A stretch of DNA of 64,000 nt from Vicia villosa (taxonomy: Eukaryota; Streptophyta; Magnoliopsida; Fabales; Fabaceae), in contig NC_081180.1 in assembly GCF_029867415.1 (NCBI RefSeq), positions 239,819,088 to 239,883,087 on the forward strand, in the 5' to 3' direction. This document shows, one piece after another, positions 1 to 13,862 of this stretch (its first letter is position 1; each line of letters opens with the position of its first letter). The position numbers were made by a program, and so were the translations under genes. A model generated the notes under the pieces. The model did not search any database. It saw only the letters and a list, made by a program, of their open reading frames with translations, and was not told where the DNA came from.

Positions 1-3000
1 CCCAATGACGCGTAGGCCCGTGACAAAGTTTCGCAGCCAAGTTGCATTATTTGATGCCTCAAAGCAAGCCACAAACTCCGCTGCCATGGTGGAAGGAGCC
101 ACTAAAATCTGTTTTGCAGACTTCCAGGAGACGGCTCCTCCAGCCAAGAGGAAGATATAACCAGATGTGGACCGTTTGCTGTCCGGGCATCCTACAAAAT
201 CAGAGTCAGAATATATGATCTCCAAGTTATCTGACTTCTGATAAGTGAGCACAAAATCTCTAGTTCTCTTCAAGTAGCGTAAAACACGCTTTACTGCCGT
301 CCAGTGCTGCATACCAGGGTTGCTCAAATATCTGCCAAGAACTCCTACAATGAAAGCTAAGTCGGGACGAGTGCAAACTTGAGCATACATGAGACTCCCT
401 ACAGCTGAAGCGTAAGGAATCTTATCCATATCTTTCTTTTCAAGATCCATAATGGGGCACTGTTTGAGACTAAATTTGTCTCCTCTAGTAACGGGTGTGT
501 CTCCTGGTTTACTATCTTTCATGGAGAATCTATCCAGAACTGTATCAATATAGCTCCTTTGTGATAATCCTAAGATACCTAGAAAGAGGTCTCTAATTAT
601 TTGGATTCCTAAGACAAAGGAGGCGTCCCCAAGATCTTTCATCTCAAAATTTGTTGTGAGAAATCTCTTAGTTTCGTGCAATAAGCCTATATTGTTGCTT
701 GCCAAAAGGATATCATCTACATATAATACCAAGAAAATAATTTTACTCCCACTGAACTTATGGTATACACAATCATCAACTGGATTAGCCTCAAAACCAC
801 AAGAGGATATTACTTGATGAAATTTGAAATACCATTGACGAGAAGCCTGTTTAAGGCCATAGATGGATTTCTTAAGTTTGCAAACCATAGACTTTGGATC
901 TCCCGACACAAAATTTTCTAGTTATATCATATATATCGTTTCTTCAATGTTTCCATTTAGAACCACTGTTTTAACATCCATCTGGTGCAGCTCCAAATCA
1001 AAATGAGCCACTAAAGCCATTATGATTCTAAAAGAGTCTTTCGATGAAACTGGAGAGAAGGTCTCTTTGTAATCGATGCCTTCCTTTTGAGTAAAACCTT
1101 TAGCGACAAGACGAGCTTTATATCTCTCAACATTACCCTTTGAATCCCTTTTGGTTTTAAATATCCATTTATAACCAACGGGTTTCTTTCCTTCAGGTAA
1201 TTCAACAAGATCCCAAACATCATTGTCACCCATCGATTTCATCTCATCCTTCATGGCATCAATCCACTTGAGAGAATTAGGACCCTGCATAGCTTGATGA
1301 AAGTTGATAGGATCTTTTTCAGTCAAGCCAATGCCATCCTCATGTTCCTGAAGAAATACAACATAATCATCTGGAATTGCACTTCTCCTCTCTCTAATGG
1401 ATCTTCTTAATAGTGGCTGCTCTTGAGGTTGTTGAGTTTGAACTATAGGTGGTGCTTGAGGAAGAAACTCAGTGTTGTCTTCTTCTTGAGGGATGTTAGG
1501 AATAACATCTTGATTTGTTTCTGGATCCATTACCGGTAGAATGACAGGTACAAAGACTTGTTCATGCTCAGTAACAATTTCTTCATCAAAAACAACACTC
1601 CTTATGCTTCCTTCCCCTCCAAACTCTACATCCTCAAGGAATCTTGCATTTCCCGTTTCAAAAATTGTTCTAGTGATGGGGTTGTAAAATTTGTGCCCGC
1701 GAGAGTATTCAGTGTACCCAACAAAGTAGCAACTAACAGTCTTTGCATCCAACTTACCTTCATGAGGCCTATAAGGTCTCGCTTCAGCTGGACATCCCCA
1801 AATGTGTAAGTGCCTAATGCTGGGCTTTTTTCCAGTCCATAACTCATAAGGGGTTTTAGCTACTACTTTACTAGGTACTCTATTAAGAATATAAACTGCA
1901 GTTTTTAACGCCTCTCCCCAAAGTGACTCTGGTAGGGAAGAATGACAAATCATACTTCTCACCATATCCTTAAGAGTCTGATTTCGTCGTTCTACAACTC
2001 CATTCATGTTGGGTTTCCCCGGCATTGTATATTGCGGAACGATTCCACACTCCTTAAGGAAACGCGCGAAGGGCCCAGGACGTTGTTCTCCTGATCCATC
2101 ATATTGACCATAGTATTCACCACCACGATCTGATTTGACGGCCTTAATTTTCTTTCCAAGCTTAAGTTCAACTTCAGCTTTGAAAGACTTGAACATGTCT
2201 AGGGACTGAGATTTCTCATGAATTAAGTACAAATAGCCATATCTAGAGTAGTCTTCTATGAACGTAATAAAATACTTTTGTCCATTCCATGAACCCGTAG
2301 GGAAAGGACCACATATATCCGTATGAATTAGTTCTAAGACGTCTTTAGCTCTATCAGCATCAAAATTTCTTTTGTTTGTTTGTTTACCCTTAATTCTTTG
2401 TATGCAAACTTGAAAATTTGTCAAATCTAAGGGTCCAAGAATACCCTCTGACACAAGCCTTTGAATTCTCTGTTTAGAGATATGTCCTAATCGCTTATGC
2501 CATAAAGTGGCAGAACTTTCATTTAATTTTCGTTTTGTACCATGTGACTCTATTTGCATTATTTTGTTATAAGGACGTTCAATTTCAAGCATATAAAGAT
2601 TATCATTTAAAGACCCGCAACCAACAACACTTGAATCAAACGAGAGACTAAATTTATTATTTCTAAATGAACAAGCATAACCAGATTTGTCCAAAACAGA
2701 AATAGAAATTAAATTCCGCCTAATAGAAGGTGCAACATAAGTCTCAACCAAATCCAAATGAAAACCAGTCTTTAACAATAATCTAAAAGTCCCTATAGCC
2801 TCTACTGCAACTTTATTGCCATCGCCCACATAGATGAATCTTTCGACATCACTTGGCGGACGGCTCCACAGGCAACCCTGCATGGACATACTAATGTGAG
2901 TAGTAGCACCAGAATCTACCCACCAAGTATCCTTAGGTACATAAACTAAATTAATTTCAGAACAAACAAAAGTTAGAAAATTACCCTTCTTTACACGCCA

Positions 3001-3015
3001 TGCGGCGTACTTGGA
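1..3015 (-). pseudogene. copia pol polyprotein (protease, integrase, RT, RNase H), broken
   Basis: The main open stretch covers 922-3030. In order on the minus strand it shows the aspartic protease motif DSGATTHIS (near 2900), the GAG-pre-integrase motif LWHKRLGH (near 2490), integrase core motifs ([29 protein letters not shown]) and the start of reverse transcriptase ([19 protein letters not shown]). A TAA at 922-924 stops the frame where related elements normally have glutamine. The same frame then continues left of it with the RT catalytic motif YVDDILLA (near 715) and RNase H (DSDF, then STMAAEF), and runs off the window at base 1. This is ordinary copia pol in everything except the stop. 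I am sure of the family but did not assign a lineage. Confidence 0.9.
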
Positions 3016-3811
3016 ACAATCCTTTTTCATGTGTCCAGATTTCTTGCAAAAGAAGCAAGTGGACTCCTTAGGTTGTTCCTTTGCCTTCTTGTTTTAAGAA
3101 GAATTCCCTGCAGTTCTTTTCCTTTTGAATTGAGAGTTAGTAGCCAAATGAGCACTTTCAGTCTTATCTTTCTTCAGCCTCTCTTCCTCTTGTACACAAT
3201 GAGATATCAGCTCATTGAGGGACCATTTGTCCTTCTGAGTGTTGTAGCTCACTTTGAATTGCTCAAAGTGTGCAGGAAGAGAGATCAAAACTAAGTGCAC
3301 AATTAAGTCCTCAGGAAGTTCTAACTTCAATGTCTTAAGTTTTGAAGCAAGATGAGACATTTCCATGATATACTCTCGTATGTTCCCTTTACCTTTGTAA
3401 CCCATCGAAATTAGTTTTAACAAAGTAGTGCTTGTCTCAACCTTATCATTTTTAGCAAAAAATTGTTCAATGGTTTCCAAGGAACTTCTTAGCACTCTCA
3501 CTTTCAGCAATCGAGCCCCTAATAACTTCAGGTATGGATCTTTTGATCATCATGAGGCACATTCGGTTGGAGCGGTCCCACTTTTCAATTTTTGCTTCAT
3601 TTGGATTCTCATCAGTGGCGATCGGGCATTATTCCCTCAAGGATAAATCCAAGTCCATGCATCCAAGAACAATCTCAACAGATTCTTTCCAAGACTTGAA
3701 GTTCATCCCATTCAGCATAGGGATGGAGTTAATTTGAGCAACAAAGTTGGGAGCGGTAGCAGCAACAACTAAATGAGTGAACAATAAACATACAATAACA
3801 TTAGTAGACAT
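3016..3811 (-). pseudogene. copia gag (capsid, zinc knuckle), broken
   Basis: The likely start is the ATG at 3809-3811, followed by the gag-like stretch LNGMNFKSWKESVEIVLG. A stop at 3629-3631 interrupts it, and one extra base near 3477 shifts the frame into the ORF at 3094-3510, which carries the UBN2-type motif LISMGYKGKGNIREYIMEM. A second stop lies at 3094-3096. The nucleocapsid zinc knuckle, [14 protein letters not shown] (CX2CX4HX4C), follows at 3016-3057 in the pol frame. Gag would package element RNA into cytoplasmic particles. This copy cannot make a full protein. Confidence 0.8.
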
Positions 3812-5031
3812 GTCAAAATAACCGTAGAGACATGCACAATAATCTTTATATGAAAATTAAACAAGACCTTAACAAGATACCAAACGCACCATTAATTTTC
3901 AATCTTTGGATTGTAAAAAATTAATTGCAAACGGTACTCTCAATGTAACGATCAAATATTGATAATAAGTCCGGTCAAATAATGGTTACCTTAGGGCAGC
4001 CCATTATCCACATGGAAAATAAATTTATAATTATCACATATTTACCATCACAAGTATAAAATTACACGGCCAAATTGTGTCATGCTTCGGGCCGACTACA
4101 ACTCGCATGAGTAATTACACACTTCATCTTTTGTAAACTCAATTGAATTAATATTATGCAATAGAGGTTACTTCGGCAACATATTATTTAAACTAATTCA
4201 ATAAAATTTACTAGATAAATTAATAAATTAAATGGGAAGGTCTTAAAAATTTTCATGAACAACACTTGCAAAATGCAATGCCAATTGTATGTTTATATTA
4301 TATTATTATCTAACGATTGTGTTTATGTCATGTACATACCAGAATAATAAACCGATATTATTAAATAAAATAAACAGTTTTATTCATAATTATAATATAA
4401 AAAAAATTCATATAATAAAACGTATAATAAAAATCATAACGTATTGAACAATGAATTCAAATAAATTTTTATAAATTTAATTATAGAATTATTATATTTT
4501 AATGAATGAATACGTTACTTTTAAATTATTTGTGAGAAGATGGAAAAAAAATATAATGTCATCAATTAGTATTAATGACATAGCATTAATGATATGTATT
4601 TCTTGATGAACCCGTTGGTATCGTCAATGTCATCAATTAGTACTAATGACATTAGTATCAATGTCATCAATTGTAGTATTAATGAAATTTCCATGCATAA
4701 TGACATAGAATTAATTGATATGTATTTCTTCTTAATTAATTATCGTACTGAATGATGAGAAAATGAAAAAAATAAATAAACAAATTCATTCCAATCTAAA
4801 TAGCATACTGTTAATTAACTCACGGAGACAATATAAAATTAAAAAAAAACTTTTTTTTTCTCAATTGAATAAAAGATGTATAATAACAACATATTAAGCT
4901 TGGAAAGCTCTGTACCGATTATAATATCATAAGGGGGGGGGGGGAATCAAAAGCTAACAAATAGGACCATCAAACACAATTAGCCTAATCTCCATAATAC
5001 AATTAATCCCAATAAATCAATCATGATAGTG
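3812..5031 (-). other. retrotransposon 5' leader, no ORF
   Basis: This is about 1.2 kb of AT-rich sequence between the primer binding site and gag of the minus-strand copia element. I see no coding potential. Short repeats of the type ATTAGTATTAATGACAT recur at 4560-4730, and there is a run of 12 G at 4935-4946. Confidence 0.6.
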
Positions 5032-5043
5032 GCTCTGGTACCA
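5032..5043 (-). promoter_or_regulatory. primer binding site (tRNA-Met type)
   Basis: On the minus strand this reads TGGTACCAGAGC. It differs by one base from TGGTATCAGAGC, which is complementary to the 3' end of initiator tRNA-Met and is used by most plant copia elements. It sits 2 bp inside the 5' LTR, as expected for minus-strand DNA priming. Confidence 0.75.
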
Positions 5044-5045
5044 AT

Positions 5046-5592
5046 TGTTAGTAAAAAATCACTTAAGCATGTTCTATACAAAGATTATAATATATAATCA
5101 CTTTAGTGCGGAAGCTATAAAATACGTATATGAACACGAACATGAATATAGGATCATTTATCATGTTGATCTATTAAAGATTAATGAAGAGTAAGGAATC
5201 AAGGAATACCTGGATCCATTGTAGAATTACTCGTTGGCTATAGCTCTTCCTCAACCAGTACTCCTCACGCCTCAGTACTCTTCAGATGGGGAGAAGAGTG
5301 AATATGCTTTTCGTACTGATATATTGGGGACCATAGCCCATTATATAGGTGATGGCCCATTAGGGTTCCCATTATCCCGAAATGGGCCATCAAACATCCA
5401 CCCAATTTGGCCCATATCAATTAATTAATAAATAAATAATTATATAAATAGAAAACTAATTAGCCTTATTACATAATTTTGACCACTAAATCAATTAAGG
5501 CTTCATATTGATAAATAGCTAATATAATCAATTTAAATATATATGCCCACATAATATTATTGAAATATTTTATTTAATAAAATATTCTAACA
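5046..5592 (-). repeat. 5' LTR of the left copia element
   Basis: The 547-bp block starts with TGTTAG and ends with CTAACA, the perfect short inverted repeat expected of an LTR. It lies directly next to the primer binding site. The partner LTR is outside the window, so the two copies cannot be compared. Confidence 0.8.
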
Positions 5593-5598
5593 ATAAGT

Positions 5599-5639
<41 letters not shown>
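5599..5639. repeat. (AT)n microsatellite
   Basis: About 20 AT repeats lie between the copia LTR and the first visible kinase exon, inside what was probably an intron. Confidence 0.9.
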
Positions 5640-5642
<3 letters not shown>

Positions 5643-5658
5643 ATTCTCTTCTTGGCAG

Positions 5659-7144
<1,486 letters not shown>

Positions 7145-7429
7145 TAGAATTAAATAATACACTTTATGAGTCATTTTTGTTTGCTTACGGCTCATAGTTT
7201 TGTTATTTTTCTTCATTTTTGCCTCTTGAATTGAAACTAGATAGCCTTGAAAGTGAATACATTGTGTATAGATTAAATTTGTAATATTTTTCTATAGAAT
7301 ATAATCAATTTGTACTTTGAGACTTTTCAAATTCACATGTCTTTTTGGTTGAGTTTCAAACATGGATTTTCCAAATCAATAGGTGGCTCATTCTACCAAT
7401 ATCATAAACCTTAATTCAAAAATATTACC
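7145..7429. other. 3' flank of the kinase pseudogene
   Basis: AT-rich sequence. I see no gene, RNA or clear repeat in it. Confidence 0.5.
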
Positions 7430-8110
7430 TTAATTTTGGCAATGGTGCCATCATAGAAGCAGCCAATATCCATTTGAAGCTTCTGAATTTTGGATCCACA
7501 TCACCTGTCCACACAGGTTTCTTTCTTACTCTCGGGTCTGAATTTGGCTAGTTAAATTCCTAGACCCAGTCCACAATACTTTCTGCCACCAACTGAGGAA
7601 CAAAAGCACAAAAGCTTCCTTATTGAAGATAGCTTTATTCTTGGTAGTCCAAATACTCCACAACATGACACAAACTAACTGAGTGCAATAAGGGTCACTG
7701 ACATTCAACCACTTAAAGTATTCCTCTTACAAGCAGGTGATATGCCGTTTTAACCGAATAATCCTCATCTTTTTCGTAATGCCAGATCAATTTATCATCG
7801 GGTTGGCTCTAGGAAAATGGGATACTTGTGATTATGGCACCAACCTTGGGATTAAAACAAAATTTTATGAGATCATGCTTCCAGCATCAAAGGTCCTCAT
7901 CAATGAACTTATACTCACTACTGTGTCTCTGTCAAGTCCTCGAGCAGGACCGTGGATCTTAAATTCAGCAGCATTGGAGAGCCAGTTATCATACCAGACT
8001 TTCACTTAGAGGCCATTACCACTTAGAGGCCATTACCAGTTCTCCATCTCGAGCCTTCTTCCACAAGTTCCTTGGAGCTAGCCTAAGATACTTCTCTAGG
8101 CATAACTAGG
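7430..8110 (-). mobile_element. LINE (non-LTR retrotransposon) remnant
   Basis: Minus-strand reading frames match the region after reverse transcriptase in plant L1-type LINEs. Near 8040-8085 there is GSRWRTGNG, which resembles the RWRVGNG motif seen before the zinc-finger-like region. At 7526-7708 there is an ORF with CVMLWSIWTTKNKAIFN, resembling the IWSARNK motif. Many stops and frameshifts show an old copy. I found no poly(A) end or target-site duplication, so the borders are approximate. A 17-bp tandem duplication (8004-8020, 8021-8037) lies inside. Confidence 0.6.
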
Positions 8111-9640
8111 AGCGAATCCCAGTTTTGATTTTCTGATGGTGGTCCTTGGTTAGTACCTGCTATTGAAAACCCTTTCCAACGACAAGGATCCTTGATCGGG
8201 GTGGTGATATAAGGTTCGAGTTTCTTTTTAGTTAAACAAAATAAATCGGGAGTTTTGAATTGGTTTTGATCGAACAAGATTAAATAACAACAAAATTAAA
8301 ATAAAGTAGAAAATAATATGAGTAAAGCATGCTAGGAATTAGAGTTTGATCATGAACGCAATAATAATCCTAACTTGTCCTTGTATCAACTTACTTTATC
8401 TTCACAAATTACCGTTCTCAAGTGTATCTACTCCTAAGTCCTAAGTGAGTAAAACTTTAAACATTCAAATTAACTCTTATGTCCATAGTGAATTATAGAT
8501 GAACTTAAGCATTCAATTATCAAGAACATATACTATAGTCTATCAAATCATATAGGTTTCTAAATTATATCCTGAGTCCTAGGTGATATCTAAGATAGAA
8601 TATTTCCATCAAGCGTTATTGTTAACAATCCTGCCTAACAGATACCTATAAATCATCATCAATTAGTCTGAGAAAGAAAGCATTAAACTCAGAAAAGAAA
8701 TAAATATATTAGAAAATAAAGCATAATTCAATACAAGGATCAAATTTGAATTATCAACAGAACCAATCTCAGGTACCCATCCCTAGCTCAAATGAGCTTA
8801 GCTACTCATACTAATGAAAATAAACATCATTAAAATGTCAAACATTACAAAAAGAGGAAGATGAAGAGTCTTCAATGGCAAAAATACTTTGAAGATGATG
8901 CTCCACCTTGATCCTCTGTGTTCTTCAACTCCTAATTCACACTTAACCGTCAAAAATCAAGTCCAAACCTCAAAAACCGTTTCTTGGCGTTAAATATTAA
9001 AAAATGGGCTTTTTTGCGATTCTGGGCGCATGGGGGCTGTCATACGTGTATGTGGGCTTTTATACACGTATGCGTGGTGTTTTGGGCGTATAATAGGCTC
9101 CCATATGTGTATGGTTGGCTGTTATACCTGTATGGGCAGAAATGCAAAAATTTGTAGATTTGATACGCGTATTAGCAGAAATGCAAAAATGCAAAAAATC
9201 GTCTTTGGTGTCTTCATGAAAGTTTGTGCTCTTGATGTTAGCTTTTATTTTCTGTCAATCCTACATCATTTAGAGTTACGACACTCTAGTTATGATCAAA
9301 ATACCACACATCTATCATGATGTAAAACATGCTGAAAAATAGACTTTGTGAATTCTTCTAAAAATTCATCGTGTCCCTTTTCTGGCCATTTCTTTGACTT
9401 CCTCCAACCTATCAAAAATACTAAGAATAATTTTAAAAATATACAAATTCGAAATTAAAAAAATTTACATATAAACCACTCAAACATTATGGAAAATGCA
9501 AATAACTCGTGTACTTTATCCTGTTAAAATGATAATAACTATAGCAGAAATGGTGACTAATCACAACCCCAAAATTATATCGTTGCTTGTCCTCAAGAAA
9601 CTTTAAGAACTATCTACTCATGAAAACTCAGATAAAGTTT
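8111..9640. other. non-coding, AT-rich, repeat-like
   Basis: I find no gene here. At 9036-9190 a GC-richer patch holds several loosely repeated copies of a motif like TACACGTATG. The stretch resembles the non-coding part of an old retroelement, but I could not find paired ends. Confidence 0.35.
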
Positions 9641-12574
9641 TTTTTTTGAAAATATCAACCTTTGGGATATTCTATGGTCTTCTTTTACCATGGCCTTAAG
9701 CTTTGCCTGTTTACTGTGGTCAATTGATCTTCACCATTTTCACTTGATGATCCTACTTCACTTGTCACTTCATTGCACAGTCTCACCAAATCTCTCAGGT
9801 GTTTATGCGTTTTCACTCAAAATTCATACTATGCAACATTATATTGTATACTTGAATAGATTCTAACTAGATGACAATATGCACAATACACACAGTTTTT
9901 GAGGTCTTGCAGGTTGTAATAGGGATGGGGCTCTGGTAATATATATTAGGAGAGTAGATTGATACTTGGAGTAAGGAGTATTATTCTCATTGACATTGTC
10001 TTCTTAAAAACTAATAGGGGGTATTTCTTTCAACTAAGTTCTCTTTGACTTTTGATTTTCACTTTTCTTTGAGTACTTTGTTATAATTTTTTAAATTTTT
10101 TCTTCAAGTTTGTTGATTTCATACTCACTTCTTCTTTTTTCAAATTTGTACTTATATTTGATTCCTTCAATTTCTAATTGATACCCCAAACTTATTGGTT
10201 GTTATTCCAACAACAACCTCAAACTTAAATTCGACGCATCTTTGAGACGTAATGCTTTTACTCCAAACAAAAGGGAAACATGCTTAAAGGGGTTATGCAA
10301 GGGATAAAAACAATTAAAAATGGATGGCTGAAAGGCTCAGGGCTAAAACAAACAATGTGCCTCAGTGTGTGTGATCATGAAAATGACATCAGAAAAAAAT
10401 GTACACAAGTTCTAAATAATAGATACATACTGAAATACTCTCTCATGATGAAACAATATATTTGATTTTTTCTGTCCTCACCATGTTGGGTAGAGATGAC
10501 AATCTATAAAGTACCTCTTGTTGGATGAGGCTTCTCAACTATTTACAGTAAACCTGCTTAACCTTCAGTATAGCTCAATTAAACCAATCAGATCATTCAG
10601 AATTATATTAAAAATAGTTTGACGAGTTAGCATGCGCAGAGGACACATAAGCATTTAGTATGGGTACTTTTTCACACAACAACTTCAGCTATAATTACCT
10701 TATCACTATATAAAAGTAACAAACCAGAAAATGAACCAATTGAAAACAAAACAAAACTAAAAAAATTAATTTAAAAAAAAACCATAAAATAAAAAAGTTT
10801 TTCTTCTAGTAATAGCTAATGAGTCGACACCAACCCAGACGTATTTACATGCCAATAACTCCCCGCAAGAAATCACAGCAAGCATAAAAGCTTTTTCATG
10901 CTAAACAAACCTATATCGCAACGAACCAAAATTGAGAAATCATAAGCCCAGTATGAAAGCGATAAGGCTATGAAAAAGAAAAAGAAAACATTGTTGTGAT
11001 GGCATCAACCCAAACATCTTGAAAACTCCGTATCTCAATAAATCTAGTTAAGTCACACCTCCACCAACCAAAAAATTAAAACAAACCCTTGCATATTTTT
11101 AGGCCGAAAAAACCATAAATGCTCTGAAGTAGATCGAAACAGACCCCAAAGAACCACTCAAATGAAAATAGCGAACAATAGTCCGTTGGAGAATTACCAC
11201 AAATTCGATGCCGGAGGCAAATGAAGTAAAACCTTCAACGGAACAAAAGGGTGGTGTAGAGGAAGGAACTAATCACATCACCAGAAGGGAAACTACACCT
11301 AGGGATGAAAAACGGGTCCGCCCTGTCGGACATGTACGTTTTTCCCACACATTTTTGCAGGCACGGACCAATGTTTTAAGCTTGCACTCTCTAATGTGTC
11401 CGGTGGTATCAACATAATTTTTTTTTTACAATTTTAAGTTAAAAATGCACAGCACCCGCGTGTTTGCCCTACCCCATCCTCAATTTTTTGCCGGAAAAAC
11501 CCCCTTGAGTATGATTGTCCCGTTCATTTATTTTTTGTGGATTTTTACGAGATAACCCTAAACAAAGTGGGTATATCTGTTTTCCACCCCTACTTACATG
11601 AATAAATAGAAATTTTGAATTTTAGAAAAGAAAAAAAAAAGTGGAGGCTAGATTAAAGTAAGGGGGAGAAGAGAGAGAACTAAAACACTTAAAGGGCTGG
11701 TTGATGGTGATAATTTGATGCATCACAAGGAAATTTGTTAAACTTCAATTAAGCTACTAATCAATGCTTAATCTTAACACATTTTATTTTTAAGTATAAT
11801 TTTCTTTTTTAGTGGTCAAGATTAAATTTTATTTATGACAAAATTTAGTTTAAATAGTAATAAAATGTGCTATTATTATCATAGTTTTATTGTAATACTC
11901 GTCATGTTTTTATGAGGAACACTTGTAAATTAGGCAGTTCATACTAAAATATAAAAACAAATATAGACTATATAATAGGACAGTCAAAATATAACTAAAC
12001 TATCGAAAAGGACATTTGCGGACATATTTGCTTATGTAGTCAATTAATGCACATGTAATTGAACTTTCTTTTGTGACTTAATTTTCGTTCATGTTTTATG
12101 TGGGTGTTTTCCATTCATATTACATGGTTTGATCGTGAATTACCCGTCAACAAAAACTCAAAATTCAACAAGGATCTAGAAACCACCACCAAAGTAAGAA
12201 AAATTTGGCATTTAAGTCAAATATTATTTAATGAAATGGAATATGTAATCAAGTCAGTCTACCATTATTTAACTTGACCGTCGTATCCTTTACTCAATAT
12301 GTGTAGAATAAAATAAAATCAAAATTTTGCAAGGACTTATCACTTGTTCCCACATCATTTTCACTAATAGTATTACTACGATTTCATATTCTAGTTCTAG
12401 CTCTACCGCACCTTTGAATGAGATTAAAAATACTTGCAAAAGATATTTTGATGTCTAAGTTAAACATTTAGTAAGTAAATGACTGAGTTAATTATGCAAT
12501 TGACTCTAATATGATGTGAGAAATCACATACGTCAAACAAACCAAACACGCACACATACATACAATTCTCCAAC
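9641..12574. other. intergenic, non-coding
   Basis: No ORF here looks like a protein. The stretch is mostly AT-rich, with a GC-richer patch at 11290-11605 that starts TAGGGATGAAAAAC and ends GTTTTCCACCCCTAC. That pair is weakly inverted and could be the ends of an old hAT-like element, but I see no matching 8-bp duplication. The promoter of the receptor kinase must lie at the right end. I see no convincing TATA box. Confidence 0.4.
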
Positions 12575-13862
12575 ATGCGAGGAGGTTACTTCTTCCTCTT
12601 CTTCTTGTTCATCACAATCTCAACCTCTACAGTCACAGACACGTTAACCTCATCACAAATTCTCAGAAGAAATCAGACCCTTCAGTCTCTTAAAGGATCA
12701 TTCGTTCTTGGTTTCATCTCACGAACATCTTCCAACATTTATTTAGCCATATGGTACAAAGACATCCCAGACACTGTTGTTTGGGTCGCTAACAGAGACA
12801 ACCCTCTTCAAAATTCAACAGACAGCTTTCTCAAAATCACTGACGATGGAAACATAGTACTTCTCAATTCATCATCAGTTTCCAACAACAACAACAACAA
12901 CCTCGTTTGGTCTTCGAATCAAACGAATGCGAAAAACCAGGTTCTTGTTCTTCAGCTATTAGATACTGGAAACTTAGTACTCAGAGAAACAAACGTGAAT
13001 GATCCAACAAAATATCTATGGCAAAGCTTCGATCACCCGACAGATACTTTGTTACCAAACATGACCATGGGTTGGAACATCAACGACAAAACTGAAAAGT
13101 ACTTAACATCATGGAAGATCACAGGTGATGATCCTTCATCAGGAGATTATTCATTCAAAGTTGATTTTCATGGTTTACCAGAAGTTTTCCTGCGGAATGA
13201 TGATACCATAATATACCGAAGTGGACCTTGGAATGGTGAAAGATTCAGCGGTGTACCAGAGATGCAAAATAGCACAGATTCAATAGTTTTTAGTTTCACA
13301 TCAAACAAACACGGTGTGAACTACTCATTTTCGATTGGAAATAAGTCGACTTTTTCGAGACTTGTAGTGAATTCTAATGGTCAACTTCAACGTTTAACTT
13401 GGGTTCAGAGTAACAAAACATGGACAACGTTTTGGTATTCACCTAAAGATCAATGTGATGAATACAAAGAATGTGGTCCTTATGGTGTATGTGATTCCAA
13501 CGCTTCGCCAGTTTGTAAATGCATGAAAGGCTTCCGTCCTAAGAATAAGCAATTTTGGAAACTGAGAGATGGATCTGATGGATGTGTGATGGATAAGGAT
13601 TTGGATTGCGACAGTGATAAATTTTATCGAATGGAGAATGTGAAGTTGCCTGATACAACGTCGGTGTTTGTGAACAGAACAATGGATATTGATGAATGTG
13701 GTGAATTGTGTCATAGGAATTGTTCTTGTACTGGTTATGCTAATATTTATATAAGTAATGGAGGAAGTGGTTGTGTTACGTGGAGTGATGAACTTAATGA
13801 TATTAGAAGTTATCCTGATGGTGGACAAGATCTCTTTGTTAGATTAGCAGCTTCTGAGCTAG
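12575..13862 (+). CDS. exon 1 of the receptor kinase: whole extracellular part
   Basis: The exon encodes residues 1-429 and ends with the first base of codon 430. The start ATG at 12575 opens a hydrophobic leader ([19 protein letters not shown]). The secreted part contains many NxS/T sites, the EGF-like cysteines in [13 protein letters not shown] and the PAN cysteines in [13 protein letters not shown]. The open frame continues past the donor GTATTT at 13863 to 13969, but those extra residues are intron. The donor is chosen because exon 1 ends at LAASEL in related genes and because exon 2 restores the phase. Confidence 0.9.

Larger units (their letters stand above)
1..5592 (-). mobile_element. 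Ty1/copia LTR retrotransposon, cut by the left window edge
   Basis: Read on the minus strand, the element runs from a 5' LTR (5046-5592) through a tRNA-Met-like primer site, a leader of about 1.2 kb, gag and pol to RNase H, where the window ends. The 3' LTR must lie further left. The order protease, integrase, reverse transcriptase, RNase H is that of Ty1/copia. The LTR has inverted ends TGTTAG/CTAACA. The five bases next to it, ATAAG at 5593-5597, should be one half of the target-site duplication. Several stops and a frameshift show it is no longer autonomous. It sits 66 bp upstream of the first visible exon of a receptor kinase pseudogene, so it probably landed in an intron of that gene. 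Confidence 0.9.

Noticed and set aside
11290..11605. hAT-like element with TAGGGATGAAAAAC ends
   Set aside because: The ends are only weakly inverted, and I could not find an 8-bp duplication.
13439..13828. 129-codon minus-strand ORF rich in Thr and Ile
   Set aside because: It is antisense to exon 1 of the receptor kinase and shows no domain.
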